Source: Candidatus Neomarinimicrobiota bacterium (GTDB lineage Bacteria > Fidelibacterota > UBA2242 > B5-G15). Taken from it: 64,000 nucleotides of DNA. The stretch is taken from the NCBI GenBank assembly GCA_017656425.1, contig JACDNV010000007.1, positions 62,001 to 126,000 of the forward strand, in the 5' to 3' direction. Shown here piece by piece: positions 25,033 to 36,633 of this stretch. The notes beneath the pieces are model-generated. The model saw nothing but the letters and a program-made list of their open reading frames with translations, was not told the origin of the DNA and did not search any database. Every line of letters begins with the position of its first letter. Position 1 is the first letter of the stretch. The translations under genes and the position numbers were made by a program.

Positions 25033-25503
25033 ATGGAAAGAATAAGTCTTGAAGAGGTATTTAAAATTGCGATTGAAATAGAAAGAAATGGTCAGAGATT
25101 TTATCGTAATTATGCGGAAAAAAATGATGATGAAAAAATAAAAGAAGTTTTTAATAATCTTGCTGATATGGAAAGTGATCATGAAAGAGCTTTTATTGAG
25201 ATGAAAAATAGACTTGTTACAGATTATGATAGAATTGAAGCAGATACAGAGGGATTATTGAATGCCTATATAAAAGCCTTTGCCGGTGGTTATATTTTCA
25301 CTTCAGATGATAAAATAGTTGAGGCTGGAAGCCCTGATGATATTCTAAAATATGCAATAGGTAAGGAGAAAGATTCCATATCATATTATCTTGCTGTAAA
25401 GGAGTTTGTTGTTGGGGAAGATAATAAAGATAAGGTTGATAGAATTATAAAAGAGGAAATGAAACATATCATAATTTTATCTGACCTGATCGCTTCATAT
25501 TAG
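25033..25503 (+). CDS. Rubrerythrin-type ferritin-like di-iron protein
   Basis: 156 residues without a rubredoxin domain. The two helical hairpins carry the di-iron ligands: EIERNGQRFY and MESDHERAF (E-x-x-H) in the first, GKEKDSISYY and EEMKHI (E-x-x-H) in the second. Such proteins reduce peroxide in anaerobes using rubredoxin as electron donor. The adjacent rubredoxin-containing flavoprotein is a natural partner. It lies 25 bp after the ferritin C-half. Confidence 0.88.
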   Translation: MERISLEEVFKIAIEIERNGQRFYRNYAEKNDDEKIKEVFNNLADMESDHERAFIEMKNRLVTDYDRIEADTEGLLNAYIKAFAGGYIFTSDDKIVEAGSPDDILKYAIGKEKDSISYYLAVKEFVVGEDNKDKVDRIIKEEMKHIIILSDLIASY

Positions 25504-25519
25504 GAATGTGGAGAAAATT

Positions 25520-26221
25520 GTGGATTATATAGAATTTCAAAAAATTTTGGACTACTTTAGTTATGGATTATACGCAGTTTGTTCCAATAAAAATGGAAAA
25601 TTGAATGGGCAAATATCAAATGCTGTAATGCAGGTCACTGCATTACCTCCCAGAGTAGTAGTTTGTATTAATAAGGTTGAGTTAACCTGGGAATATATAA
25701 AAGAGTCCGGTACATTCACAATAAATATACTATCTGAAGATGCTCCAATGAAATATATAGGGATACTTGGATATCGGTCTGGTCGAGATTCAGATAAGTT
25801 CAGCAAGTTAAAATACAAGTTAAGTCCGAATGGTAACCCTATTCTTACTGAATATTGTATAGGAGTGATTGAAGCAAATGTTATTGGGGAGATGGATGTT
25901 AATAGTCATACATTATTTTTGGGTGAGGTGATTTATGGTGAAAAATTGGATGAAGGAGTTCCTCTTACATATGACTATTTCAAAAAAATAAAAGGAGGGA
26001 AAGCGCCGAAGAATGCTCCAACGTATAGATTCAGTGAGAAAGAATTGAGCAAAAAGACGTCCATTCTTTATGAATGTGCAAAGTGCCGATACATATATAA
26101 TTCTGAAAAAGGTGATCCTGATAATAATGTTGAGCCAGGGACTCTTTTCGAAAATTTGCCAGATTTCTGGACTTGCCCCTTATGTGGTAATGGGAAAAGG
26201 AATTTTAGAAAATTGGGTTAA
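25520..26221 (+). CDS. Flavin reductase-like/rubredoxin fusion (high-molecular-weight rubredoxin type)
   Basis: About 233 residues. The GTG at 25520 is preferred because TGGAG lies 7 nt upstream; the GTG at 25508 is possible. The N-terminal FMN-binding split-barrel domain (LDYFSYGLYAVCS, QISNAVMQVTA, SHTLFLGEV) resembles flavin reductases. The C-terminal rubredoxin has YECAKCRYIYN and FWTCPLCG, i.e. two C-x2-C pairs, with the usual D-P and G-T-x-F elements between. In anaerobes such fusions pass electrons from NAD(P)H to peroxide- or oxygen-reducing proteins. The neighbours support this role. Confidence 0.9.
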   Translation: MDYIEFQKILDYFSYGLYAVCSNKNGKLNGQISNAVMQVTALPPRVVVCINKVELTWEYIKESGTFTINILSEDAPMKYIGILGYRSGRDSDKFSKLKYKLSPNGNPILTEYCIGVIEANVIGEMDVNSHTLFLGEVIYGEKLDEGVPLTYDYFKKIKGGKAPKNAPTYRFSEKELSKKTSILYECAKCRYIYNSEKGDPDNNVEPGTLFENLPDFWTCPLCGNGKRNFRKLG

Positions 26222-26223
26222 AA

Positions 26224-26991
26224 ATGTTATCTATTGAGAATCTAACCGTTTCTATTGATGGAAAGAAAATTTTAAGTAATATTAACCTTCAGATAGAAGA
26301 TGGAAGAGCAGTTGTCCTTTTTGGTCCTAATGGTTCCGGGAAGACCACCCTATTGATGACTATAATAGGAATCGGCGATTACAAAATAGAATCAGGGAAA
26401 ATTTATTTTAAAGGTGTAGATATTACAAATCTGCCACCTTATGAAAGAGTAAGAATGGGAATAGGTGTAATGTTTCAAAGACCTCCAACTGTCAGAGGCA
26501 TTACGATCAGGGATATTATTAAACTTTTTAAAAATTTTACTGAAGAAGAATTTGAAAAATATATTAAAGAATTGAAGGCAGAGCATTTAATTGATCGTTC
26601 AATAAATGATGGATTTTCAGGGGGTGAAATAAAAAGATCGGAATTATTACAACTTTTAATTCAGAAACCTGGACTATCTCTGATTGATGAGCCAGAGTCT
26701 GGGGTTGATGTTGAAAATATCGAAATTGTAGGTAAGGCAATAAAAAAATTATTGGATAAAGAATTTTTGGATTTGAAAGACAGTGAAACCATGAAAAATC
26801 ACAAAAAGGGTAGAAAGAGTTCTGGTTTAATAATTACTCATACTGGAATTATTCTGGATTATGTTCCAGCTGATGAGGGACTGGTATTGGTCAATGGAAG
26901 AATTGTATGTAAGGGGAACCCTTATGAAATATTTGATCTTATAAAAAATAAAGGGTTTGATGAATGTCTAAGGTGCGCGATAAAGGATTAG
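26224..26991 (+). CDS. sufC: Fe-S cluster assembly ATPase, SufC/SmsC type
   Basis: 255 residues. Walker A GPNGSGKTT (34-42), Q-loop in MFQRPP, signature FSGGEIKR, Walker B LSLIDEPESGVD. The sequence resembles archaeal and deep-branching bacterial SufC, with a Lys-rich insertion near residues 175-200. SufC drives cluster assembly on SufB/D. It overlaps the SufB-like gene by 28 bp, and no sufS, sufE, sufU or separate sufD lies nearby. This arrangement fits the minimal SMS (SmsCB) system. Confidence 0.9.
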   Translation: MLSIENLTVSIDGKKILSNINLQIEDGRAVVLFGPNGSGKTTLLMTIIGIGDYKIESGKIYFKGVDITNLPPYERVRMGIGVMFQRPPTVRGITIRDIIKLFKNFTEEEFEKYIKELKAEHLIDRSINDGFSGGEIKRSELLQLLIQKPGLSLIDEPESGVDVENIEIVGKAIKKLLDKEFLDLKDSETMKNHKKGRKSSGLIITHTGIILDYVPADEGLVLVNGRIVCKGNPYEIFDLIKNKGFDECLRCAIKD

Positions 26992-28169
26992 ATATAAAGT
27001 TTCCACATGAGGTTAACCTTAAAGAATATAAGATAGAAAATTTAAATGAACACCCTGCAATAGACAATCTGGAACAGATCTCAGAACAGGACAAGGAAAT
27101 AATGATTCATGCTGGTATAGACACCGGTGATGAAAAGGGTGGTACTTTTTTAATGAAAGATCAGTCTGTGATACATACGAGGGTTAAACAACCTGGTATT
27201 GAATTACTATCTATTCATGATGCAAAAGAAAAGTATCCGGAATTTTTCCAGAAATATTATTGGAAATTAATAGCTCCTGATACTGATAAGTATACTAAAT
27301 TTGTTCATGATAATATTGAGTCAGGATATTTTATTTATATAAAAAAAGGTGTAAAAGGATTTTTCCCCATACAGTCATGTTTATTTCTTGAACATCCAGG
27401 GATTGTGCAAAATGTTCACAACCTGATTGTACTTGAGGAAAACTCATCTCTGGAAATTATAACTGGATGCACGTCGAAAGATTTACTTTCAGAAGGTGGA
27501 GCTCACCTTGGTATTACAGAGATATATGTTGGTAAGGGAGCACAGCTTACTTATTCGATGATTCATAACTGGCATGAGATTGTACGAGTTAGACCCAGGA
27601 CCTCTATATACGTTGAGGAAGGCGGAACTTTCGTTTCAAATTATGTACTCTTAAAAAAGGTGAAAGATGTACAGATGAATCCGATAGCTTATCTCGCCGG
27701 GAGGGGTGCCAAAGTAAGATTTAACAGTATAATAGTATCCTATGAGGACTCATATCTCGATATAGGTGCAAGAGTTGTACTTGATGCACCAGAAACATCT
27801 ACAGAGATTATATCCCGTGTTGTCAATAGGGGAGGAAAAGTAATAGCTAGGGGATTAATTTCCGGTAATGTGCCAGGTGTCAGGGGTCATCTCGAATGCC
27901 AGGGACTAATTTTAAATGAAGGGGGAGAAATTTACACGATTCCACAGCTAAATGGATTATCCCCAGATATAATGCTCTCCCATGAAGCAGCTGTAGGCAA
28001 GATAGCACGTGAAGAAGTGGAGTATCTAATGGCGAGAGGAATTGAAGAAGACGATGCAGTTGGTCTTATTATAAGAGGATTTTTATACGAGGGTCTTGAA
28101 AATTTTCCCAGTGTATTGAAACTAGAAATCGATAGAGTAATTGAGGAAACAAAAAGAAAAGGTTACTGA
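26964..28169 (+). CDS. sufB: SufB/SufD-family Fe-S scaffold protein (SmsB-like)
   Basis: 401 residues, shorter than classical SufB (about 470-490). The beta-helix core is visible (HNLIVLEENSSLEIITGC, RVRPRTSIYVEEGGTF, GLISGNVPGVRGHLECQGL). The C-terminal SPDIMLSHEAAVGKI and the GFLYEGLE region match the family. Paired with SufC it would build Fe-S clusters in the cytoplasm. As the only SufB/D gene it probably acts as a homodimer. It follows ferritin, rubrerythrin and rubredoxin genes, an iron and oxygen-defence setting. Confidence 0.9.
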   Translation: MSKVRDKGLDIKFPHEVNLKEYKIENLNEHPAIDNLEQISEQDKEIMIHAGIDTGDEKGGTFLMKDQSVIHTRVKQPGIELLSIHDAKEKYPEFFQKYYWKLIAPDTDKYTKFVHDNIESGYFIYIKKGVKGFFPIQSCLFLEHPGIVQNVHNLIVLEENSSLEIITGCTSKDLLSEGGAHLGITEIYVGKGAQLTYSMIHNWHEIVRVRPRTSIYVEEGGTFVSNYVLLKKVKDVQMNPIAYLAGRGAKVRFNSIIVSYEDSYLDIGARVVLDAPETSTEIISRVVNRGGKVIARGLISGNVPGVRGHLECQGLILNEGGEIYTIPQLNGLSPDIMLSHEAAVGKIAREEVEYLMARGIEEDDAVGLIIRGFLYEGLENFPSVLKLEIDRVIEETKRKGY

Positions 28170-28254
28170 ACCATCGTTGAAGTATTCTGTTATCAGATGA
28201 AAATAAAATAACCTGGATAAACATTAGAAATAATTGATTTTATTTTTAATTTAG

Positions 28255-30334
<2,080 letters not shown>

Positions 30335-30338
30335 TAAA

Positions 30339-31991
30339 ATGACAAAAAGAAAATTTTTAACAATAAGTTTGTCGTTAATTTTTATGAATATTTTAGTATT
30401 AGGACAAAATCCTAATAGAATATATGATATTGATGATTGGATTACATATAAAAACTGTAATTATGTAACAAGTTTATGTGAAACTCCAGAATATGTCTAT
30501 TTTGGTACGAGTGGAGGTATAATCCCTTATCATAAATTTAAAAGATGCTTTGAAGACCCTATTACGAGGAGCAATGGTCTAAGCGGTGATATCATTAAGA
30601 GTATTTGCTATGATTGGACTACAGGATATTTATGGGTTGTACACGAAAATGGGATAAGTTACAGGAATCCATCAGATAGGAGGTGGAATAATCTTCCATT
30701 TACATCAATTGGTATAACTCAACCGAGTAATCTTCTAAGGATTGGTTCTGATGGTGCCTATATATGGGTCCAGATAAATGGTAATGAATACATAAAACTT
30801 GACAAATTTGTGGGTTACAGGTTGGGTAAAGAAATTCCACATGATTCTGTCCACTGGAGTATATCATCAGCTGATTATTTCCGTGATTATAGTGCATATA
30901 CCGTTGATGGTAATTATCAATGTTATTCAGATGGTATGGTTGTAGATCCATTATTCAGGAAATATTCAATATCAGTTTTTTATGTAGCAAGTGATGGGAA
31001 AATATATGGAGGACTCACTGGAGGTGGAATCATAATTGGTGATGAAAATACGAAGTTTTTATCGATTAAACAGCTTGGTCCATTAAACAATAATGTAACG
31101 ACCGTCGCTGTAGGTAGAGACAGAATATTTCTTGGTAGCAGTGAGTCAACGGGATATCTTTTTTCTCAGAGAACTGGAGTTTCTTCTTTTGATTTAAATG
31201 GATATGTATGGGAATATTTTGAGAGTGGTTATATATTTGAATTAGCAGATAAAATTGTTAATAAGATTTGTTTTAATGGTGAAAGTCTTGTAATAGGTAC
31301 TTCGCAGGGAGTAGTTGTGTATGAAATTTCCAGGGGATTGTGGGATATTGAATTTTTAGATAAGTATTTGCCCGATCAAAAGGTGATATCGCTTGCTTTT
31401 AATGATTCTTTGGTATTTGCCGGGACTGAGTATGGGTTATTAGCTTTTAGTTTACCATACTTGAAGCTGGAAGAAAGAATATCGACAATTCCTGTATATA
31501 CGAATGTCTTAGATATGGTTATTAATCAAAATGATTTATGGATTGCAACATCCAATGGAATATATTTGATTAACACCTCGACGGGTGAGATGTCTCATTA
31601 TGATATGTATTTTAAAAGAATTGATAATGATGACATAGTGGCTTTTAGTGTTGATGCTATTGAATATTCCAATGGAAGAGTATTTTATAATCGAAGACAG
31701 GATTTATATCTGTATAATATCGAAAATAATAAGGTTGTTGATTTGCCGACTATTTCAAGTAATAAAAATCTTATAATCTTGGATATGAAGGTGTATGATA
31801 ACTATTTATGTGTTGCAACTAATGATGGAATATTTATGATTAATCTTGAAGATAATTATTATGAGCATCTAACAATTGATGACGGAATCGGCGGAGAGCT
31901 GGTTTATGAGGTATGTTTTTATAATGATTATTTGTGGCTTGCGACTAATAATGGTTTGACTAAATTTAATTGGAGGAAATATTATGATTAA
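30339..31991 (+). CDS. Secreted beta-propeller protein (two-component-propeller/PorZ-like)
   Basis: 550 residues with a signal peptide (LTISLSLIFMNILVLGQ). Repeated short blades show patterns such as EYVYFGTSGGIIPY, YLWVVHENGIS, SLVIGTSQGVVVYE, DSLVFAGTEYGLLAF, NDLWIATSNGIYLI, NYLCVATNDGIFMI and DYLWLATNNGLTKF. This is the ligand-binding propeller type seen in hybrid sensor N-termini and in PorZ of type IX secretion. No C-terminal sorting domain is seen. It is coupled by an 8-bp overlap to a GWxTD protein, which suggests a joint envelope role (inference). Confidence 0.75.
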   Translation: MTKRKFLTISLSLIFMNILVLGQNPNRIYDIDDWITYKNCNYVTSLCETPEYVYFGTSGGIIPYHKFKRCFEDPITRSNGLSGDIIKSICYDWTTGYLWVVHENGISYRNPSDRRWNNLPFTSIGITQPSNLLRIGSDGAYIWVQINGNEYIKLDKFVGYRLGKEIPHDSVHWSISSADYFRDYSAYTVDGNYQCYSDGMVVDPLFRKYSISVFYVASDGKIYGGLTGGGIIIGDENTKFLSIKQLGPLNNNVTTVAVGRDRIFLGSSESTGYLFSQRTGVSSFDLNGYVWEYFESGYIFELADKIVNKICFNGESLVIGTSQGVVVYEISRGLWDIEFLDKYLPDQKVISLAFNDSLVFAGTEYGLLAFSLPYLKLEERISTIPVYTNVLDMVINQNDLWIATSNGIYLINTSTGEMSHYDMYFKRIDNDDIVAFSVDAIEYSNGRVFYNRRQDLYLYNIENNKVVDLPTISSNKNLIILDMKVYDNYLCVATNDGIFMINLEDNYYEHLTIDDGIGGELVYEVCFYNDYLWLATNNGLTKFNWRKYYD

Positions 31992-33261
31992 AAAAACAAT
32001 AAAGATTGTCATTACTATAATTTTTATTTTTGTTCTTTGTAATGGACAGAGTGGATTGAGGGAAAATTTTCAATATAGTCAGGAGACTGAATCTCCATTT
32101 TTCTATTATGATGTTATATATTATCCACTTGTGACGCGTGATTCTGTAGATATTGAGATTATAATTAAGGTGCCTTTCGATGCTGTGGTATTTGTTAAAG
32201 ATGGAGATTATTTTGTGGGAAAGTATGAGATAAATATACTACTTTTGGATGAGCAGGAAGCTCAAGTGGCTTCAAAAATATGGACACAGGAAATAAGGAC
32301 GAAGAATTATGATGAGACAAATTCAACCGAGCATTATGATGTTAGTAAAATTGTTTTCCGTGAAGGACCATCAAATTATTTTCTGACGATTGGCATTATG
32401 GATTTGGAAACAAAAAAAAGTAGCTTTAGAAAGAAGAAATTAAATTTAAAAGATTTTTATAGTAGAACCCTTACAATCAGTAAAATCTTTATTGTAGACC
32501 AGGTCATAACTCATGAGGACGGTACTATAGAGTTAATACCGTCTATTAATAATAGTGTAAAAAATGAAAATGATTACTTTTATATAGGATTTGTATTGTT
32601 ATCAGATAGTGGGTATGCAAATTTTAATTATACCATTTCGGATATGGATAATAATATAATTCTTCAAGGTGAATACAATAAGTATTTGAAAAAAGGGCGA
32701 ACACAGGAACTTGTTAAAATAAAAAGGCAAAAATTAGGCTATAATAGGTACAAATTCCATCTTAGAATAAATATCAATAATGAAACGGTAGAACAGAACC
32801 TTGTCTTCAATGTAAGATGGTATGGAATGTCGAATTATATAAATAATCTTGATGAAGCTATTCAACAATTGAGGTATATTGCCTCAGCCAAGACGATAAG
32901 GGATATGCTCAAAAGTTCAGAAGAGGAGAAAAAGGAGAAGTTTAAAAAGTTTTGGGCTGACCTTGATCCAAGTCCTGGTACAGAGAAAAATGAATTAATG
33001 GAAGAGTATTATAGAAGAGTAGCCTATGCTAATGAACATTTTTCTAACTTTCTTCCCGGCTGGAAAACAGATAGAGGTATGATTTTTATACTTTTTGGTC
33101 CGCCAAGTGAAGTTGAAAGACATCCTTTTGAAATGAATACAAGGCCATATGAGATCTGGTACTATTATGAGATAAACAGAACATTCGTATTTGTTGATGA
33201 GACTGGGTTTGGCGATTATAGACTAGTTTCACCCATTTATGATGTTCCAGGGATTTATTAA
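31984..33261 (+). CDS. GWxTD domain-containing exported protein
   Basis: 425 residues. A signal peptide (IVITIIFIFVLCNGQ) is followed by two beta-rich domains (about 30-270). The C-terminal GWxTD domain has FKKFWADLDPSPGTEKNE, NEHFSNFLPGWKTDRGMIFI, LFGPPSEVERHPF and YEIWYYYE. The family is common in Bacteroidetes-related and acidobacterial lineages and has no known function. A second, incomplete member starts at 62946. Translation is coupled to the propeller gene. Confidence 0.88.
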   Translation: MIKKTIKIVITIIFIFVLCNGQSGLRENFQYSQETESPFFYYDVIYYPLVTRDSVDIEIIIKVPFDAVVFVKDGDYFVGKYEINILLLDEQEAQVASKIWTQEIRTKNYDETNSTEHYDVSKIVFREGPSNYFLTIGIMDLETKKSSFRKKKLNLKDFYSRTLTISKIFIVDQVITHEDGTIELIPSINNSVKNENDYFYIGFVLLSDSGYANFNYTISDMDNNIILQGEYNKYLKKGRTQELVKIKRQKLGYNRYKFHLRININNETVEQNLVFNVRWYGMSNYINNLDEAIQQLRYIASAKTIRDMLKSSEEEKKEKFKKFWADLDPSPGTEKNELMEEYYRRVAYANEHFSNFLPGWKTDRGMIFILFGPPSEVERHPFEMNTRPYEIWYYYEINRTFVFVDETGFGDYRLVSPIYDVPGIY

Positions 33262-33284
33262 TTTCATGATCAAAAAAAAGAAGA

Positions 33285-34244
33285 TTAATTTTCCAGATAC
33301 GTTATCTTTTGTATTAATATTTTCCCTGAATTAAATAAACTATATACAATCCATTTACCATCAGGAGACCATGAGGGAGATAGCTCAATTTTGTCAGGAG
33401 TATTTGTAATCTGAAAGAGGTTTTTACCATCCCATGTAGAAATATATATATCCGATGATATAAAGTTATGTCCGTCATCGGTTGACTTACAAAAAACCAG
33501 ATGTTTGCTGTCTGGCGACCAGGATACGCTGTTAGCATCAGGAAGTTTATATGTAATGTTCTCCCGAAGTGATAGTATATAAACCAGTGATGCAGTTGTT
33601 TCAATAGCGATTTTATTATGATCTGGAGATATTGCTGTGTCGATTATTCTAAAATTTGAAAGCTCAATTTTTAATTGATCTAAGATGTTGATTTCAGTGT
33701 CTTTTTGTGGATTATAGAGGTATAACTTATTGTCTTTTACATAGATAAGATTCTCATATCCATTTTGTTCTTGCTTATTAAAAACAGGGAACATCTTGAG
33801 TTGATCATAAAAATTTAAATATATGCTTTTCCCATCTTTCGTCCATAATGGGAATCCGCTGTCGTCTTTATTGTATTCCTTTATTATTATAAATTTCCCG
33901 GAAGGTATTTCAAAAATTTTTATTGCAGAATAAATCTTATCAAATTGTTTTTTATTTACTTTAGCCGCTATGAATTTACCATCGGGGCTCCATTGGTATT
34001 TGTATCCAGCGCTTAGCTCATCAGTAATTTGATGGATTTTTTTATCTTTCAAAGATATAACATAAATACCATTGTATTTTGGTTCGGTTACGCTTATATA
34101 TTTTAAATTTGGTGACCATTTCGGTGATATAAAATATTTATCTTTTGGCGAGACTATTATTGGGACGCCAACAATTTTTATTGGCTGTGCTGTTAAAAAA
34201 TTGATTATTGATAGAATTAGTATAATTGCGTTATTTATTTTCAT
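33285..34244 (-). CDS. TolB-like/PD40 beta-propeller exported protein
   Basis: 319 residues from the ATG at 34244, which gives a proper signal peptide (AIILILSIINFLTAQ) and overlaps the upstream gene by 14 bp. PD40 blades are seen as FISPKWSPNLKYISV, YKYQWSPDGKFIAAK, ANSVSWSPDSKHLVF and LSPSWSPDGKWIVYS. Such propellers bind proteins or glycans in the periplasm. The ligand is unknown. It is in tandem with the GHL10 lipoprotein gene. Confidence 0.8.
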   Translation of the reverse strand: MKINNAIILILSIINFLTAQPIKIVGVPIIVSPKDKYFISPKWSPNLKYISVTEPKYNGIYVISLKDKKIHQITDELSAGYKYQWSPDGKFIAAKVNKKQFDKIYSAIKIFEIPSGKFIIIKEYNKDDSGFPLWTKDGKSIYLNFYDQLKMFPVFNKQEQNGYENLIYVKDNKLYLYNPQKDTEINILDQLKIELSNFRIIDTAISPDHNKIAIETTASLVYILSLRENITYKLPDANSVSWSPDSKHLVFCKSTDDGHNFISSDIYISTWDGKNLFQITNTPDKIELSPSWSPDGKWIVYSLFNSGKILIQKITYLEN

Positions 34245-35709
34245 ACTTGAATTTAATTGGATCAGACATTTGTGAGATATTACCAAATCTGTCAATCGTA
34301 GCTATTGAGAAAAATTTTCGATTATATGTGCTTTTGTAATTTGTTAAAAATGAGTCTGTTTTTCCTGAAACTATGGCAAAGATAAGTTCAGGTTTTATTT
34401 TTTCTATTTTTTTCTTTTTAGAGTATATAATAATATAATTTTTAATCATATGGTTTTTGTTACTCTTTGTATGATTCCAGGTAAAAAGAATTGTATCCCC
34501 TTTTTGAATTATTTGAAAGTTTTCCGGTGGCTGTGAAAAAGTATCTTCGTTTGGAATTTTAGGTGTTAGCGCCGGATATTGGAAACAATTCTTTTTATAT
34601 ATCTGCCATAATCCCTTCATATAGGAAGAGGCAAAGATTGAAATACCATGTAGTCTATTTTTTCTAGCTATCTTGATTTGTTTTATCCCATCTATAGGGT
34701 TTATTCTATACAGTCCAATACCTGCAATTATTGGAGTGGTTACAGGTACAATTTCTTTATATTCCATAATAGCTTCTTTAAATCTAGAAGTATTAAAATA
34801 CATCATAGGAATGATGAAGTCTATTTTACCAATTCTTGCCCATCTAGCAGGATCCTGGTAAACACTATGATATGCATTCCAGTTTGTATTCTTATAATTT
34901 CCAATTACAGCAGCCGAAACTTTTATCCATGGTTTTTTGCTTTTTATCAGATTATAGGCGCGAGAAATAAAAATTGTAATCTGTTCTCGTTGCCAGTCAT
35001 CCCATTTAAGCCCCAGAGGATTGTTCTGTTCCGATTGATACCTTTTTACGCTAATAGGATCATGTGAATACCCAGTTTTATCTGCTCCGTCTGGATACCT
35101 GATATAATCAAAATGAATTCCATCTACATCATAATTTGTTATAATGTCGTCAATAACTTTTAATATATGATCATGGACATACGGAATACCTGGGCTGAAA
35201 GAAATATACCCATTATTTTTTCTCATTGGCTTACCTGATCTATCGCAAACTAACCATTGAGGATGTTTCTGCAATGGATGAGGTGGATTGGTTTTCTGAA
35301 TTTTTCCTCGTCCTCTCCATGCAGGAAATACATTAATCCATGCATGCAACTCTAACCCAAGCTTTTTAGTTTCATCTATTGCGTATTGAAGGGGGTCCCA
35401 CCCGGGTTCCTTCCCAAGTTTGCCTGTTAAAAGTTCACTCCATGGTTCATATTTTGACTTATAAAAAGCATCGGCATTACCTCTGACCTGAAAAAATATA
35501 GTGTTGAAATTCGAAATTTTAGCATTTTGGAATATGCTGGAGATAAATCTTTTTATACTGTCTGGATCATGTACTTTCCCTGAAGCTGTATATTCAAACC
35601 GGCTTACCCATATCCCTCTTAGTTCATACAGTGGGTTTTCCTCAGAGCAGGATTTAATAATAGAGGAAACTGAAAGAATAAAAATTATTGCAAATTTTAG
35701 TTTAGTCAT
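34231..35709 (-). CDS. GHL10-family (DUF187) glycoside hydrolase-like lipoprotein
   Basis: 492 residues. Lipoprotein signal (FILSVSSIIKSC, lipid Cys at about residue 21). A TIM-barrel GHL10 domain spans about residues 30-350: LRGIWVSRFEYT, FNTIFFQVRGNADAFY, LGLELHAWINVFPAW, VDGIHFDYIRYPD and the IDFIIPMMYF strand. A C-terminal FN3-like region follows (TILFTWNHTKSN). Relatives include YngK and proteins acting on cell-wall or surface glycans. It is probably anchored in the outer or inner membrane. Confidence 0.87.
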   Translation of the reverse strand: MTKLKFAIIFILSVSSIIKSCSEENPLYELRGIWVSRFEYTASGKVHDPDSIKRFISSIFQNAKISNFNTIFFQVRGNADAFYKSKYEPWSELLTGKLGKEPGWDPLQYAIDETKKLGLELHAWINVFPAWRGRGKIQKTNPPHPLQKHPQWLVCDRSGKPMRKNNGYISFSPGIPYVHDHILKVIDDIITNYDVDGIHFDYIRYPDGADKTGYSHDPISVKRYQSEQNNPLGLKWDDWQREQITIFISRAYNLIKSKKPWIKVSAAVIGNYKNTNWNAYHSVYQDPARWARIGKIDFIIPMMYFNTSRFKEAIMEYKEIVPVTTPIIAGIGLYRINPIDGIKQIKIARKNRLHGISIFASSYMKGLWQIYKKNCFQYPALTPKIPNEDTFSQPPENFQIIQKGDTILFTWNHTKSNKNHMIKNYIIIYSKKKKIEKIKPELIFAIVSGKTDSFLTNYKSTYNRKFFSIATIDRFGNISQMSDPIKFKYENK

Positions 35710-35853
35710 TTTAAAACCCTATAATATCATTAAAATATAATGTTTTTGGTCAACAATTTCGCATCTTTTATGGTAATTATTTAAATTCTGTTTGAAAAAA
35801 TTTATGGAAATTTTTGTCGGAGATTGAAATCGAAGTTTTGAAAGGTAATAAAA

Positions 35854-36597
35854 ATGAATAGTAATTTAGTTTGCAATTCAGATTACGATCCAGTGTATAT
35901 TTGTAAAAATTGTCAAAGTTTTTTATTCAGGTTTCAAGATCTGGAAGAGATAAAATCGAGCAAATTAGAATTTTATGATAGGGAAATTAATATTTTTTCA
36001 GATGGAGATTTGATACAATGTGATAAATGTGGTACAGAAGTAGGAGTAAAATCTGGTGGTATTGAGCTGTATGTTAACAAAATTACAGAAGTAGATAATA
36101 AAATATTCAGTGAATATTTTCAGGAGGCGATTTTCGCTGCTGGATGCTTCTGGGGTGTGGAATATCATTATAAAAGATTAAAAGGAGTGATTTATACTAC
36201 CGTAGGATATACCGGGGGTGAAAAGTCATATCCCACCTATGAAGAAGTAAAAAAGGGGAATACAGGTCATAAGGAAGCTGTTCATATCTTGTTTGATCCA
36301 GAGATTATTACCTATGAAGAACTTATAAAGGTCTTTTTTGAAATCCACGATTTTACCCAAATGGATGGGCAGGGAACCGATATAGGCAGTCAATATCTAT
36401 CATATATTTTTTACATTGATCAAATACAAAGGAAAACAGCGGAACTTTATATAAAAATTCTCAGGGAAATGGGATATAAAGTGGCTACAAGACTTGAAAA
36501 AGCGACAAGATTCTGGAAAGCAGAAGATTATCATCAGGATTATTATGACATAAGAAATGAAAAACCTTACTGCCATATAAGAAGGAAAATTTTTTAG
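35854..36597 (+). CDS. msrA: Peptide methionine-S-sulfoxide reductase MsrA with N-terminal MsrB-like zinc domain
   Basis: 247 residues. Residues about 92-247 are MsrA: catalytic Cys98 in AAGCFWGVEYHY, then VGYTGG, NTGHKEAV and DIGSQYLSYIF. Residues 12-80 resemble the zinc-ribbon part of MsrB (YICKNC, C17/C20, and QCDKCGTEVG, C56/C59). The MsrB catalytic stretch (RYC-x-N) is absent. The domain order B-like then A differs from the usual MsrA-MsrB fusion. MsrA repairs S-form methionine sulfoxide. No signal peptide, so it is cytoplasmic. Confidence 0.9.
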   Translation: MNSNLVCNSDYDPVYICKNCQSFLFRFQDLEEIKSSKLEFYDREINIFSDGDLIQCDKCGTEVGVKSGGIELYVNKITEVDNKIFSEYFQEAIFAAGCFWGVEYHYKRLKGVIYTTVGYTGGEKSYPTYEEVKKGNTGHKEAVHILFDPEIITYEELIKVFFEIHDFTQMDGQGTDIGSQYLSYIFYIDQIQRKTAELYIKILREMGYKVATRLEKATRFWKAEDYHQDYYDIRNEKPYCHIRRKIF

Positions 36598-36633
36598 ATA
36601 AATAGTCCCCGAAAGAACCAGAGGGAGTTGATT

